DNA of 64,000 bases from positions 18,497,775 through 18,561,774 of the forward strand of contig JALGPY010000009.1 of NCBI GenBank assembly GCA_023055425.1. Reading direction: 5' to 3'. The position numbers and the translations under genes were made by a program. Under the pieces are notes generated by a model. That model was not told where the DNA came from, made no database searches, and saw only the letters and a program-made list of their open reading frames with translations. Source of the stretch: Linanthus parryae (lineage: Eukaryota > Streptophyta > Magnoliopsida > Ericales > Polemoniaceae). Within the stretch, counting starts at the first letter, position 1. Each line of letters starts with the position of its first letter. Of this stretch, positions 1 through 11,470 are shown one piece after another.

Positions 1-9
1 ATAAATCTA

Positions 10-430
10 TAAATTTTCAATTGGAAATTCCAAATATCCTTCTAAATTAGAAAATTTCTTCCCGTACATATTCAAACCCAGCTACCATGGACAGGCCCGG
101 CCCTCGCGTAGTCACGTCTTCACAACTCTTGGTGAATCTGCCTCTGCTGGAGACAATTTATGGGCCTATTATTTAATAGAACTAATAAATCAGATAAGTA
201 ATATTAGCAGATGAATGAGAGGTTATTTTGCTACCATCTTCCCAACTTCGTTGCATAGAAATGAGAAAATCATATTGCTGTGGGATGGTTATCAAGAAGG
301 TAAGACCGTTAAAGGGTTTTGTTCAGGTCTGAAAAAGTGTTGTCTTGAAAAAAGACGGTTCATATGACGGTACAAAAGCACACAAAATTTTGACAAGATT
401 TACCATTACTCATGATTTTCATGATCACAA
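10..430. repeat. Diverged duplicate of the HD-Zip gene 3' flank
   Basis: Two blocks here match sequence further right in the same order and orientation. Positions 10-250 resemble 965-1110 (shared wording around the 'gtgaatctgcctctg' and 'gaggggttattttg' stretches). Positions 283-430 resemble 1676-1855, which is the 3' end and downstream flank of the HD-Zip gene. The copies differ by many substitutions and indels, so the duplication is old. It suggests a local segmental duplication of the gene end, with the coding part of the second copy either lost or lying left of the window. Confidence 0.65.
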
Positions 431-571
431 ATTTCATCATCATTTTTCCTACATCTCAATCATTAATTGGCAAAAACACCATTTAGAAAAAAAATTAATG
501 TAATACTGGTATTTAGTTTTTTTCTTTCATGCAATGACTTAATTAACAGAATGCAGTTAGCAAAAAGACAA

Positions 572-627
<56 letters not shown>

Positions 628-1846
628 GCAATGAAATTATTTAGTTTTTACTTTTCTCTAGTTGGCTTAATTAATATAGCATTAATTTTCCATTAGTTGA
701 TTACAACTTTACACTTCTCTATCATTATTCTTCATTCGGTGGGTAGAGCCTGGTATGTGATTCCAATTTATCACAATTAAACTCCAGTTGGATAGCCTAC
801 ATTACGTACCTCGTAGGGCTCAATTGCTTGTCAAGAATATATAACTATTTTATTGAAAGAAAAATTCTTTGGATTATCATATTATGTTTCCGTTTTGTTT
901 TTAAATGATTTGTCATAGAACATATGTTGAACATTCAAAAATCATGAAAAGGTTAGATTTAAGTTGATCCCACAAATCATTCTACAAAATTTCAGTTAAA
1001 AATTTCAAAATATCCTTCGCCAAGTTGGTGAATTTCTTCCTAAACATATGCACCACTAGTGAATCTGCCTCTGAATGAGATGAGGGGTTATTTTGTTGCC
1101 AACTTCCTCACTTCTTTTCTCTCACTTATTTATATTAGTACACGCTTTTGTTTTTGTACATTGTTGTAGGTCTTTTTACATTTTTCAATCTTCAATTTGC
1201 CAATTTCTATTAATGTTTATTACCTAATGAAATGCCAAATCAAATAATTTAGCATCGTAGCAATACTTTGTTTGATTTTATTTTATCTTTTCCCAAAAAA
1301 ATACTTTCTATGATACTCAGGAGGAATCATCTTTCTTTATTGTGTAGAATGACTAATATAATAAGCATGCTCAAGTTTTTATCAGTACCTAGTAAAACGT
1401 TAGGTGAATTGATCATTTTCTTCAAGGAAAATCATATGCTGAAAAGTTCAAAATGCGAGCTTAATATACATTGACATCAAACCTCTCGTTTCATTTTTGC
1501 CGAAGGGCCCCAAAATGACTGGCCTTGACACACAATATGTTAGGAAATGCAGTCAGTTCAAATACTGTTGAAAAGTAGTGTGATGAACATCTGTCAGCAT
1601 AGTTTCCTTGTCCAGAATTCAAGGGCACATTTGAGCAAACCACATCTATAACAAAGATGACAAAATCAAATGCTATGTGAAGTTATCAGAGAAGGTAAGA
1701 CAGTTGAAGATTTTCGTTCAGGTCTGAAAAATTGTCTCGAAAAAAGACCAAGGCATCAACCAATCAGAAGACAGCACTGTTCATAAAAAGGTACAGAAGT
1801 ACACCAAATATTTGACAAGATTTACCATACCCCAGGCTTTTCATGG
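431..1846. other. AT-rich intergenic / 3' flank of the HD-Zip gene
   Basis: Apart from the microsatellite and the duplicated blocks I see no coding region. A 68-codon ORF at 1268-1474 has skewed composition and no family resemblance I recognise, and I do not call it. Positions 1676-1846 are probably the 3' untranslated region of the minus-strand HD-Zip gene. Confidence 0.5.
575..626. repeat. (AT)n microsatellite
   Basis: About 25 uninterrupted AT units. It lies inside AT-rich intergenic sequence with no gene on either side nearer than about 1.2 kb. Confidence 0.95.
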
Positions 1847-4800
1847 TCACCCTAAGTAAGCCTTTAGTTGGGCTACAGTTCGAGCCACTAGTTGCTTGGC
1901 CAATTGAATCGACTCTGGCATAAGTGTTTCCATTGGATCCGCTTGGGCCAAGATTTGATACATTACCGTTACCAATGATGTACAATGGCCACCATCTTCC
2001 CCCATCGAATCAAATTCATCACGAGCATGAACAACTGGCAGAATTGTAAATCCTGATGGAAGCAAACTTATTGTACTGGGGTTACCAGACCCACGCATCA
2101 TCAAGTCCATTGAGTAAGAATCAACAGGTGCAACAACATGGAGTGATCCTGCCGAGCATGTCCTTGTTTCTTGAATCAACATAGCATTGTTATTGTGCCC
2201 ACCAACACTCTAATACAATTAAAAAGAGACAAGACACACATTAGTAACATTTCAATTTGAGAAGTATGAAATAGACTGTTTGCAGATTCATCGTATTTCG
2301 AGCTACTATTTTCCATCTTTAGATGAATCCATTATTTTAGCTGATGAATCAACTATTTTAGCAAATGAATCAACTAGGATAAGTAATATATGCAGTATAT
2401 TTATGTTTTCCTTATTTAGATGTTCTTTTAAAAACTACTACAACATTATATTACATCAAAAAATGTACAAGATGTCCATATTTACATAACCACAAATCAA
2501 CACTTTGGAAGACCTGGATAAGGACAAGAGAAACCGAAGATAGTGCAAGCAGTTTCCAAAAGCTGCATACAAGCAAAACATCATATTTCAAGATGAATAT
2601 TGCACTTATATATACTAATCATTATCAATAAAAAACATAGAATTCAAGAGTCTTCGTGATATCAGAGCATGATTGCTCTTATCTTTCTGCCCTTTCCCAG
2701 TCTTCATAGCCGGAGTTTTTACTATTTCCCGGCCTTCATTGCCGTGATAATAAACAGAGTCGCAACCTTCACTGTTGGGCGATTTCGTTTTAACCTACTT
2801 CCAGTCTATACCAGGTTAACCATGTCCGAAATCAATGAGTCGACATCTCCTAAAGCTCCCTCACAAATACCACAAAACCCATCTCTACATGGTTTGAAAA
2901 TCTATAGATTCCAACAACCAAGATGGATGGATCCAATAGATCCGCCCAGGAAGACCTGCATCTTTCTCAAGACAGCCAAAGAGATTTGGGCCCCATTACC
3001 TGCACATACTTTGATGTAGGAATGAAAGGGGTGATTTTTGAACTAAAGAGGAGGATCCACAGCACTGAACATGGGTCATCCACAGCAACAGAGTGCTAAA
3101 ACACTATCAAGAGTCCTTGGCTTGAGTTGGTTTCCTACTAGTAGATGGTGTATAGCACCATTGTCGAGATTTTGCAGAAATCTTTTGAAGAGGAAAGGAT
3201 CTACGAATTCCTTCCTGGTTTAGTTGCGGAGTTTGACCGGATGAAGAGTTCTTGACAATAAACTTTACGTAACATTGGTGAACCATTTTCTATCATTCCA
3301 GGAGAAGCCAGTCGCCAAGGTGTTAAGCTAAACAAATCACTTATTGATCAAATGTCAATAAGAGAGAACTTGGCACTAGTTGCATTGAAGCCCTCAGGAG
3401 GAAGGGGAGGATGGTATTAAATTTGTAGATGACACTATGTATCTTAGCGGGAAAGGAGAGATACAATTATTGTTGGGGAATTATTCGTCGAATTGCCGCC
3501 GCAACGGAAGCAAAAAACAATGCCACGCGATCACACACTACACACACGCAATTTAGGAGAAGAAAAACGACAACACAAGAATTTTAACGTGGTTCGGCAA
3601 AACCGCCTACATCCACGGGAGGAGGAGAATTTCACTATATCAATGAGGGAATACATCGTAGGGGAGAGACGGCTCAATCCGCGGACTACGTCGACGCGGT
3701 ACTCTCATCCTCATGGCCTACAACCATGAAACCCTAACCTCACACATCCGCTCAAAGATGTCTCTCACAAATCTCTCTCAACTCAACTCGCTCAATTAGA
3801 AACAATAGCTAGCACCTCTATTTATACTAATATAGAGGAGGTGGAAAAGCCCACCAAGCCCTAGCCATCACCTCCTCAGAGATCACCTCCTCAGAGGACA
3901 AATCAGACGCATCGGGTACACCGATTCGTCTTGCGGAATTCGAGACAAACCCAACAAACTCCACCTTGGCTTGAATTCTGCAAGCGCCTAGCAAATTCCT
4001 TAGCCATCTCGGACTCCATCGTTAATGTCGATTCTGCCGCATCCGCCATGCTCCACCTGCATGGACTACCATCGCACCTCTACCGAGATGCTCTGCACCC
4101 CCTCCTAGGGCACGCCTCGCACCCCCGACACGGGTGCGTCCCAAAGAATGTCACTTTGGGGAGTAGTGTGGCTCCATCTCTCCACCAGCTAGCTCATCAC
4201 TGGAGAGTTCACCGCCAACCACGTCAAGTGCAAACGAGACTCGCTTCCTCTTCACTACTGCAGTAGTATTCTTCATCACCGTTCTCGTCACTTGAGCACC
4301 GTCTCGAACAACCTGCAACTGCTGCACAACCTGCACTATCTCCATGCTTCAGCGTCCTCACACGTCAACCACGTGTTTCTCCACGCCAGCCCTGAGTGCT
4401 TCTCCTTGCGCTGTTGCTTCTCCTGTTCGATTCCACGCCTTCACCAAGACGTCTTGCAAAGACACTGTTTTGCGGACCCGTCGCGACTTACCTCTCTTCT
4501 TGTCTCGAGTTGCTCAAGAGTTATCGTCACGAACCACACACAGAGATATCAGGACGCTACCACTGCCATGGCCTTGTCAACTGCGTCCACAGCCTCGATC
4601 TCTGCCCCTGGAGCTTCTTGTGAATTTCCTTGCAATAGTTGCCCACGTATCTGACTAGACACCCTCTGCAAATGTTGCGTCACGTGCTCACAAACACACA
4701 AAGCCTACGCTTCTTGCTATGTTGAACACCAGCTCCACCTCTCAACACACTCCCAAGCCTGCATAGTTGGGTAAGTGGGTGTCTCAAATCATACTATGGT

Positions 4801-7800
4801 GCTCCTCTCTAGCGGTGCTTAATCTCCCAACAAGTGGTATCAGAGCCAGGTTCGTGCGCGCTGCCGTGGTGAATCAAGGGTGAGATGTGTGGTGTTCTCA
4901 TGGATGGGTCTTTCCATGAATGGTGGTCTGCAGACGGTCAAATTCCTGTGTTGCTCCAGCAGGTGGTCTGGCAGATGGGGTCCGGTGCACTCTCACAAAG
5001 GTGATTCAAGAAATTCGGCGGATGCTTCCGGGCGAGGGGGAGCGTGTTGAAGGGCTCACACATGAAGGGGGAGATTGTTGGGTATCATGTGTGAGCAGTT
5101 TGTCCCACATCGGGATGGTGGACATAAAGTTCATGGTAAATATAGTATGATTTGGGCCCTAACTCATAAGGTTGACCTTTTGGGTAAGTGGGTGTCTCAA
5201 ATCATACTATGGTGCTCCTCTCTAGCGGTGCTTAATCTCCCAACAATTATCTCCACACCGAATTGCCACCGAAATCTGTTCTTCATACTCTAGACTTACA
5301 GTTTGCTATCTGTTGGAAAACTCACAAAGAAGCTTAATTGCTCAGTAATATTTCCTCTATTGGCTGTGTTTTCAGAACACTTAAACCGGGAACTCGATTG
5401 GGCATGCTAAGGTACAAGATAGACTCTGCTATCTTGGATACTTGATAGACCTTACCTGAATAAGATAGTAGGATCTCAAATAAAAATAATGAAGGCCAAA
5501 TATGGTATTGGCATAGACACCTTGGTCATCTCCATTTTACTATGCGTATAATAATATTTTCTTCACTACTTCAGTCATTCCAGATGCACACAATACCTAT
5601 CATTTGTTACGTAGCTGGAAACCTAAAGAATCCCGACTTCAATCCAGGAGACAATAAAATTAAGCACTGTAAGGATGCTATGGTTGAAGAAATGAATGCC
5701 TTTGAAAAGAAAAAGACCTGGGAAATGGTCGATCTACCTTGTGGGAAGAAAAATGGGTTGTAAATGGGTTTTCACAATCAAATACGAGGTAGATGGGTCT
5801 ATTGAAAGATACAAAGCACGTTTCGTGGGAAAACACACACACAAAGATATGGGATCAATTATCAAGAGACCTTTGCTCTCGTTGAAAAATTGAATAAGAC
5901 CCACATTCTTATGTCAAAAACTTCTTGCAAGCAGATCTTGAAGATGAAGTTTGTATGTATTTGCATCCAGGTTGCATACTTTAGACCTACATCTAAAGCA
6001 TGCACATTGAGAAAAGCTTCGTGTGGACTTAAACAACTTCCAAGACTTTGGTATGGATGATTTGCGAAGTCCATGATAAAAAGAGGGTATCACCATAGTC
6101 AAGGTGATCACAATTTATTTTTTAAGCCCAAAGTTACTGCATTGATTGTGTATGTAGATGACATTGTAGTCTTTGAAAATAATACAGAGGAAATCAAGGA
6201 ATGGAAGACATCTCTCCAGAACATGTGAGGTCAAGGACTTGGGACATTCCATGTATTTGCTACAGATCGAAGTGTCAAGGTCTAAAATAGGCACAGTTAT
6301 TCTCAACAAAAGTACGCCACTGATCCATTGAAGGAGATTGTAATGCACGGCTGTGAACCAGCAATGACACCTATAGAGCCAAACCACAACCTTGGGAATC
6401 TTGAAGAAAGTGAACCAGTTGATGGAGGATTATACCAGAGACTTGTTGGGAATCTTATCTATTTGTCACATACACGACCCGATGTCACATCTGTCTTTAA
6501 TTAGTGTATTTCCACTTAGCTTGAGGGGGAGTGCTGGCAGATTAAGTGTATTCCAGTCATTAATTTCCTTCTTCAGATTAATCAATTAGCTTGGCTAAAC
6601 AATCAATTAGGATCATTGGCGTATGCAGTAATATACGTTTTCCTTATTAGATCAGTTAGTCAACGATCGTACATATATGGACTGATCCTTGTCAACAGAA
6701 AGATATAGACAACATAAGTTGTCAGAAATAAAGCCACTTACTTGCATTACAGATATGCAATTTCCAGATCCTGGGCCGCCTGTTGCAACTCTTGTTGCTT
6801 CTTGAACCACACCATCATAAAAAATAACATTCCACTGCCATTGTTGAAGAAGAACAGTAATGTTAGTCTTTATTAAGAAAATTGAACAGTTAGTCTAGAT
6901 GATATTATTTGTCGTCTTAAAGAAATTCCATCGGTAATCCACATACCAATTTCTGAGAATTTATGTCACTGAGAAAATCAGTAACTTTTCTGGGAGAACA
7001 AGGTAGTCCGAACGAAGTAGAAGCTTTTACCACTACACCCGAAGGGCGTCCTTGATATCCGAAGCACTTTTGAAACATCAGTTTCACGTTGTCAATTCCA
7101 CTACCACGTACATCCTCCCAACCGAGAATATTAGGCGCATGCAGGTTTCCACAAAAACCTATGACCACTCTATCAGCTAACAGAAATAAATTTCTTCTCC
7201 CATCTGTAGAATTGACCAAAGCAGACTAATTAATTAAAGAAAACTATGCTTCAAGTTCCAAAAAGAATTACTTGAATAAAGTGAAAGACAGTAAATTACC
7301 AGTAGTAGGGTATTTTTCAGAAAGAGGTGTTGTCATTGTTGCATTTCTTTGGCGCAGACACTGTCTTCCAAGAATGGAAAGCCATCGGTTAGCCCCAAAA
7401 GTAAGGTCAGAGCTGACATGATTTGTCCGACTATCATGAACTTCATAATGTTCAACCCATGTAATCTGCATCATTTTGTTCAGCAACGGAGAGGAACATC
7501 AGTAGTGAACAAGAGCACGTTTTATCTCAACTCAAGTTGCTTATAAACAACATAGTGTATCATATGTTACCTGAGAGTGCCCATTGGATAATTCTTGAAC
7601 TATACATCCAGACGGCTTACGTCGACAGTAAGGCGAGAGGTCGGCACATAAAACATCTAAAGGAGCATCTGCAACAACCCAAATGCCCTCACCAAGGTTT
7701 TTGCAGTATCTTGCGAAACATACCACCCGAGTAGGTACGGATTCCGTAAGCGCTTGCAATTCAGAAATTATCTGCGGAACAAGAACATTTAATTTTACTA

Positions 7801-9179
7801 CATAAGAATGAAAATTTAAAATAAAGCAATATATCTATAGTTGTTCAAGTAGTTGGTCTTATACCACTTTCAGCGCTCCATTGTGGCTTCCTTCCTCTCC
7901 AGTTGATAGTATTTTGATGCACATAGCTCTGAAAAAATTTCAGAGAATGTGCACCACCATTTATTCTGTATACCATAAAAAATTTAGAAAAAATCAAACC
8001 AGTAATTAGTACAAGACCGTATTATTCAAATAAAAGGCATGCAATAAAACTTAAGAGAAGTTCATAAGACCCTACCACATTCATCAAGAGTCCTATAATA
8101 TCCTTGGCATCAGCAATGATTATAGTGGAGTCTCCCGAAATTTCACATTTGAATCCTGGAGGAACTTTTCGATCGTATTCTTCTTCATTTTGAACAGACT
8201 TTATGATTAACTCATCGGTGAAACTCTCAGCAAGCCCGGCAATCACTTCGTTTTCAGAGGACAAAATCGGTAAAATCCCTAACCTAATTAACTCCCTCTG
8301 TTCAAATGGCTCAGGTCCGGTTTCAAAGAGAAAATGCGGACTGGCCGTAGCTGTATCTTCTGCAATAGTGACTGCTGGCTTTCCTAGGTATTTTTTCAAT
8401 ATAGCTTTAATCTGGTAAAATTCATGGGAAGTTCCAAGTTTTCAATTCAATATGAACCACATATTGTCAAAAGAAGAACATAATCACTGTGAAAATTCAG
8501 CAATAAAGTCTTCATTACCTCTAAACCCAACATATTGTTTTCAACCAGACGATTAACTCCTATGTCAGATGCTTCTCCAATGCGAAAGCGAGGGGCACTC
8601 GAAAGATCATTCGTCAACTGCAACAAGAGATTTTCAGCTTTAACTTGTTGGTTTTCATACTGGAGTTGGGTAAGAAAAACATGCTTCTGTTTATTCCGTG
8701 ACAAGTGTGTCAAATGTGAAAATTATGGTTTCAAAATAAGCGAGAGTACTTTCCTTAATTTTGAGTTGCACATTCACACGAGATACTCAACAATTGAAAG
8801 AAACGAAGTATACATACCTTCATCTGGCTGCACTTTTTTTGAAACCATAATTTAACTTGCTCGGCATCTAAACTCAATAGATATGCAAGTTGTTGCTGTT
8901 GTGCGAGGTTTGGATTTGAGCAACCCTTGAAGAACCTATAAACAAACCAACAGAAGATAAGATGAACTTATTTATGTTTAGGTACTTGGAAGGTTACATG
9001 CATATTCGTAAATAGGAAAAGAGACTAAGGGAAATCGTTCATAGTAGAACAAACCTTTCCAAAGCGTTGATTTGAAACGGGTGGAGACGATGGTCTGAAC
9101 TCTTATTAATTTCCCTTTGAGCATCAGAGTTATTCTCTTCTCTGTTGTGTTGGACTTCTATGTCAAACTGCTGCTGCAT
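1847..9179 (-). CDS. HD-Zip class IV homeodomain-leucine zipper-START protein (HDG/FWA-like), divergent
   Basis: Ten coding exons can be placed on the minus strand with GT-AG borders: 9179-9055, 8935-8818, 8686-8519, 8411-8076, 7965-7865, 7771-7571, 7465-7300, 7203-6947, 6834-6742 and 2209-1847. In order they give a homeodomain (exons 1-2), zipper region (exon 3), START domain (exons 4-7, including TWVEH and FGANRW) and the START-adjacent C-terminus (exons 8-10, including LIQETRTC and LLPSGF). The family is known for nuclear transcription factors of epidermal and seed tissues. The product would be about 642 residues, shorter than the usual 700-800 because only about 20 residues precede the homeodomain. 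I took the first ATG in frame, at 9179. Oddities: the recognition helix reads WFQKKCSQMK instead of WFQNRRTQMK, and exon 5 changes frame at a T-run (7932-7937). The ten exons sum to 1928 bases, one short of a multiple of three. The last intron carries a 4.4-kb retroelement. The gene may be a recent pseudogene. Confidence 0.85.
2820..3460 (+). pseudogene. Copia gag remnant
   Basis: An ATG at 2822 opens a reading frame (MSEINESTSP...) directly downstream of the primer-binding-like site, where copia gag is expected. Further right, segments such as YEFLPGLVAEFDRMKSS resemble the gag middle region of plant copia elements, but stops and frame changes separate them. Gag forms the particle coat in active elements; here it is only a relic, cut at 3470 by the next insertion. 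Confidence 0.5.
3471..3956 (-). repeat. Antisense LTR of a Tnt1/Tork-like copia element (nested)
   Basis: The segment begins TGTTGGGG and ends CCCAACA and is followed at 3957 by AACTCCACCTTGGCTTG, whose complement is a purine-rich tract. The same arrangement occurs at 52972-53330, where a Tork-like LTR is followed by AATCTCCACCTTG. This therefore looks like the 3' LTR of an element on the minus strand. 3957-4766 would be its 3' internal region; I see no conserved domain there, and its ORFs look like noise. Confidence 0.6.
4767..5245 (+). mobile_element. TRIM (miniature LTR retrotransposon), left LTR truncated
   Basis: The right LTR is 5076-5245 (170 bp, TGTTGGG...CCCAACA). The last 66 bases of an equivalent left LTR lie at 4767-4832. 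Between them are a primer-binding site TGGTATCAGAGCC (4835-4847, complementary to the initiator methionine tRNA as in many plant copia/TRIM elements), about 230 bases without coding potential, and a polypurine tract GAAGGGGGAGA just before the right LTR. The tiny size and lack of genes define a TRIM, which depends on enzymes from other elements. The left part of its left LTR has been replaced by the antisense LTR segment. Confidence 0.75.
5540..6530 (+). pseudogene. Copia reverse transcriptase remnant
   Basis: Translated pieces in several frames match the copia RT core: GCKWVFTIKYEVDGSIERYK near 5758, and VYVDDIVVF near 6150, which holds the YVDD catalytic motif. Frame changes and stops separate these pieces, so no enzyme can be made. 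It is the pol region of the intronic copia element. Confidence 0.8.
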
Positions 9180-9710
9180 CGTATCTTGCTGCAAATGTGA
9201 ATCATAGTTGTACATTATTTTAAGGGTGTAAGCATAAATATAAACATAATGATATTGATCAAGTCACCTAATCTAAACTTGAAATCATCAGTAGTGTGCG
9301 GTCATGTAATAAGCTAAACGATGTATTCATATTGAAATTGTTTAGTGACTCCTTGAAAAAATTTGAGTCATTTCTCGGAATATTGAGGAGCACTCTTAAT
9401 ATCACTTACAACACATGTCATGTTTTTGTAGACCAATTATCACTCCAGCCCATTACATCAACATTAAGCTTGTAATTTCATGTTAATTTCAAATTATGTT
9501 GTGTCGTGTACAATATTGTCGTCCCCATTGTTGGACTTTCCTGTTAGCACAGTTTTATACGGTTGTACATTAAAAGGTTCTCGCCGCTTATTTCATAGGA
9601 GGGCCAAATTAAGCAGTTTTATCTACCGAGTTTGAATTTTGTTGGGTACAATTTCAATTATTAGGTGGCGCTAAGCCTAACTTCATGCGACTATTCAGAA
9701 ACTTTTGACT
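9180..9710. other. Upstream flank of the HD-Zip gene
   Basis: This should hold the 5' untranslated region and promoter of the minus-strand gene. A splice acceptor-like tttgcag ends near 9192, so a non-coding 5' exon may lie further upstream. I see no clear TATA box or motif that I would call. Confidence 0.35.
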
Positions 9711-10027
9711 CATGGTGTCAAAGGGCCGGTCCGGGCCGGGCTGTTGGGGGAGGAAAGTTACCGGACCGGTTAGGGGCTAAATCCTTTGGGTTCAGGGCCG
9801 GGCCGATTTGGAGGAAAATGATTAAAATAATAGCTATTGGAAGGTTTTTTGGAGGGCCGGGCTAATCTGGAGGGAGCTTGTTCTATGAGGGGGGCAGGCC
9901 GGGCTGCTGGGGGTTAAACACGGCCCGGACCGGTTTAGGGGGCGGGCTAGTGTGTATGGGGCCGGACTGGTGTTTTGTGGGCCGGCTGAGGCAGTTTTGC
10001 CCGTGGGGCGGCCCTATAGGCACCATG
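9711..10027. mobile_element. GC-rich Mutator-like MITE
   Basis: The 317-bp element starts CATGGTG and ends CACCATG. The inverted match continues imperfectly to an AGGGCCG core. It is flanked by perfect 10-bp direct repeats ACTTTTGACT at 9701-9710 and 10028-10037; Mutator-type elements usually make 9-bp duplications, with 8-11 tolerated. The interior is rich in GGGCCGG-type words, in sharp contrast to the AT-rich flanks. No transposase is encoded. It sits about 530 bp upstream of the HD-Zip start codon and could affect that promoter. Confidence 0.75.
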
Positions 10028-10037
10028 ACTTTTGACT

Positions 10038-11278
10038 GACAGTTTGATGAGAAGCTCAAAAAAAGCATAAACCATGTATGTGATATAAAAGAATCTCCCA
10101 GTACAAATTTTACTGTCAGGTAAACCTACGCATAAGCCCAAGTCTGCTCCATACAAATATTTGACGGTGCAGATTCGTTTGTTAGGTGAAGCTTCGCATA
10201 AGTTTGTGTCTTCAACATGTAGATGTTATCAGGTACATATATAATAATGGAGTAGAGCTATACATAAATTTTTCAAGCCTTCTGAACTTGAAATATCAGT
10301 GTAGATTCAGGTAGAGTCGGAAAAAAACATGGCCTCTGCTGAAAGACTTCAAAGGTCGAGGTTGGACTAATTAAATTCTCTCTCAGAAAATGACAGGAAT
10401 ATCTTAAAGGGACGTTAACATTACAAGATCGCAATGGTACAGTTAAATTTTACAGCCTTGCAGAGAACTCGCATCTAGATTAGTTGGCGAGCAGAGGTTC
10501 ACCCAACACATGAAACACTTACGGATCTATTCTTCCTTTTTCTATTTTGCTATCCATACTTGAAATACTAGCAGTATTAACCTCTCATCTTCTTTGTATT
10601 TGTAGCATCTCGATAATTTCTTAAAAAGCATATAAGATCTTTTACTCTATTTTCTAATGCTCTTCTAAATCATTACTGACAACTATAAAATCATTGCAAA
10701 AGAGATATAAGATGTAGCCTTAATCTTATAAAGCGTGTAGTTTATTGGCTAATGCATAAAGTTTACATCTTTGCAGGTTTCAGATCACCATCTGCAGCCA
10801 CCTATTATTGGTTATATACACAGGATTTCATTGAGTTTGAGGCGCTTCCGAGGAGATGAATATTGATCATTATCATCCTCCTAATTTACTTACATCTAGG
10901 ATCTCTAAAGTTGGGATTTAACAAATATGGAAGAAACCCAGGAACCATATATGATAACTTGTCATGACATACTTATATTTAGTGTTGCAATCCTTCTATA
11001 CAAGTATTATTCGGCATATTTCAGGTTCTGTATAAAAGCTTCTCGGCAATCGGAAAGTTAAGTACCAGAAACAGGAGACCTGAGAAGGGAGTATATTTCT
11101 TCAAGATATAGTGCTGGAGTTAGTTTCCGTGGAGTCAAACAAAAAACGAGATCGAGACTGAGCCAAATAAGGGAATGGGATGATAACTGTATTAAAAAAG
11201 CTTACTCAAGGATAGAAACAGACCACGCAAACTTATAATATGCTTCGAATAATGATATACCTAGGGAACTCTGGATAC
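10038..11278. other. Intergenic, no gene recognised
   Basis: AT-rich sequence with no ORF over 60 codons that resembles a family, and no LTR or TIR pair that I can see. Spliced exons of an unknown gene cannot be excluded. Confidence 0.4.
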
Positions 11279-11459
11279 TAATAGTCTTAGGAAGGTTTTG
11301 TATATACAGTACTTAGTAGAGGACTAGTAGTGTAATTAGTCATTGTAATTACTTTATAATGTTGTGAAATCTGAATGAGAAGACACGGAAGAATTCTCCA
11401 TATCGCACTACTAGTCCTCTACTAAGTACGGTATATACAAAACCGTCCTAAGACTATTA
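11279..11459. repeat. Short copia-type LTR with inverted second copy (hairpin)
   Basis: 11279-11395 begins TAATAGTCTTAGGA and resembles the 138-bp LTRs of the copia element at 15171-19746, so it is an LTR of a related family. Positions 11406-11459 repeat 11280-11333 in inverted orientation with about two mismatches in 54 bases. The pair would fold into a long hairpin with a loop of about 70 bases. It lies immediately upstream of the LINE remnant. Confidence 0.7.
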
Positions 11460-11470
11460 CATCGATCGTC

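Larger units (their letters stand above)
2277..6705 (+). mobile_element. Degenerate Ty1/copia LTR retrotransposon inside the last HD-Zip intron
   Basis: The left LTR runs from 2277 (TGTTTGCAGATT...) to about 2655, followed by a primer-binding-like TATCAGAGC at 2662. A gag-like stretch lies at 2820-3460, copia reverse transcriptase remnants at 5540-6520, and a polypurine stretch TTGAGGGGGAG just before the right LTR at 6532. The right LTR is related to the left but shortened by internal deletion. The five bases TAGAC occur at 2272-2276 and 6706-6710, a likely target-site duplication. Removing the element leaves an intron of about 100 bp, in line with the other introns of the host gene. Reading frames are heavily broken, so it is inactive. 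Confidence 0.75.
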
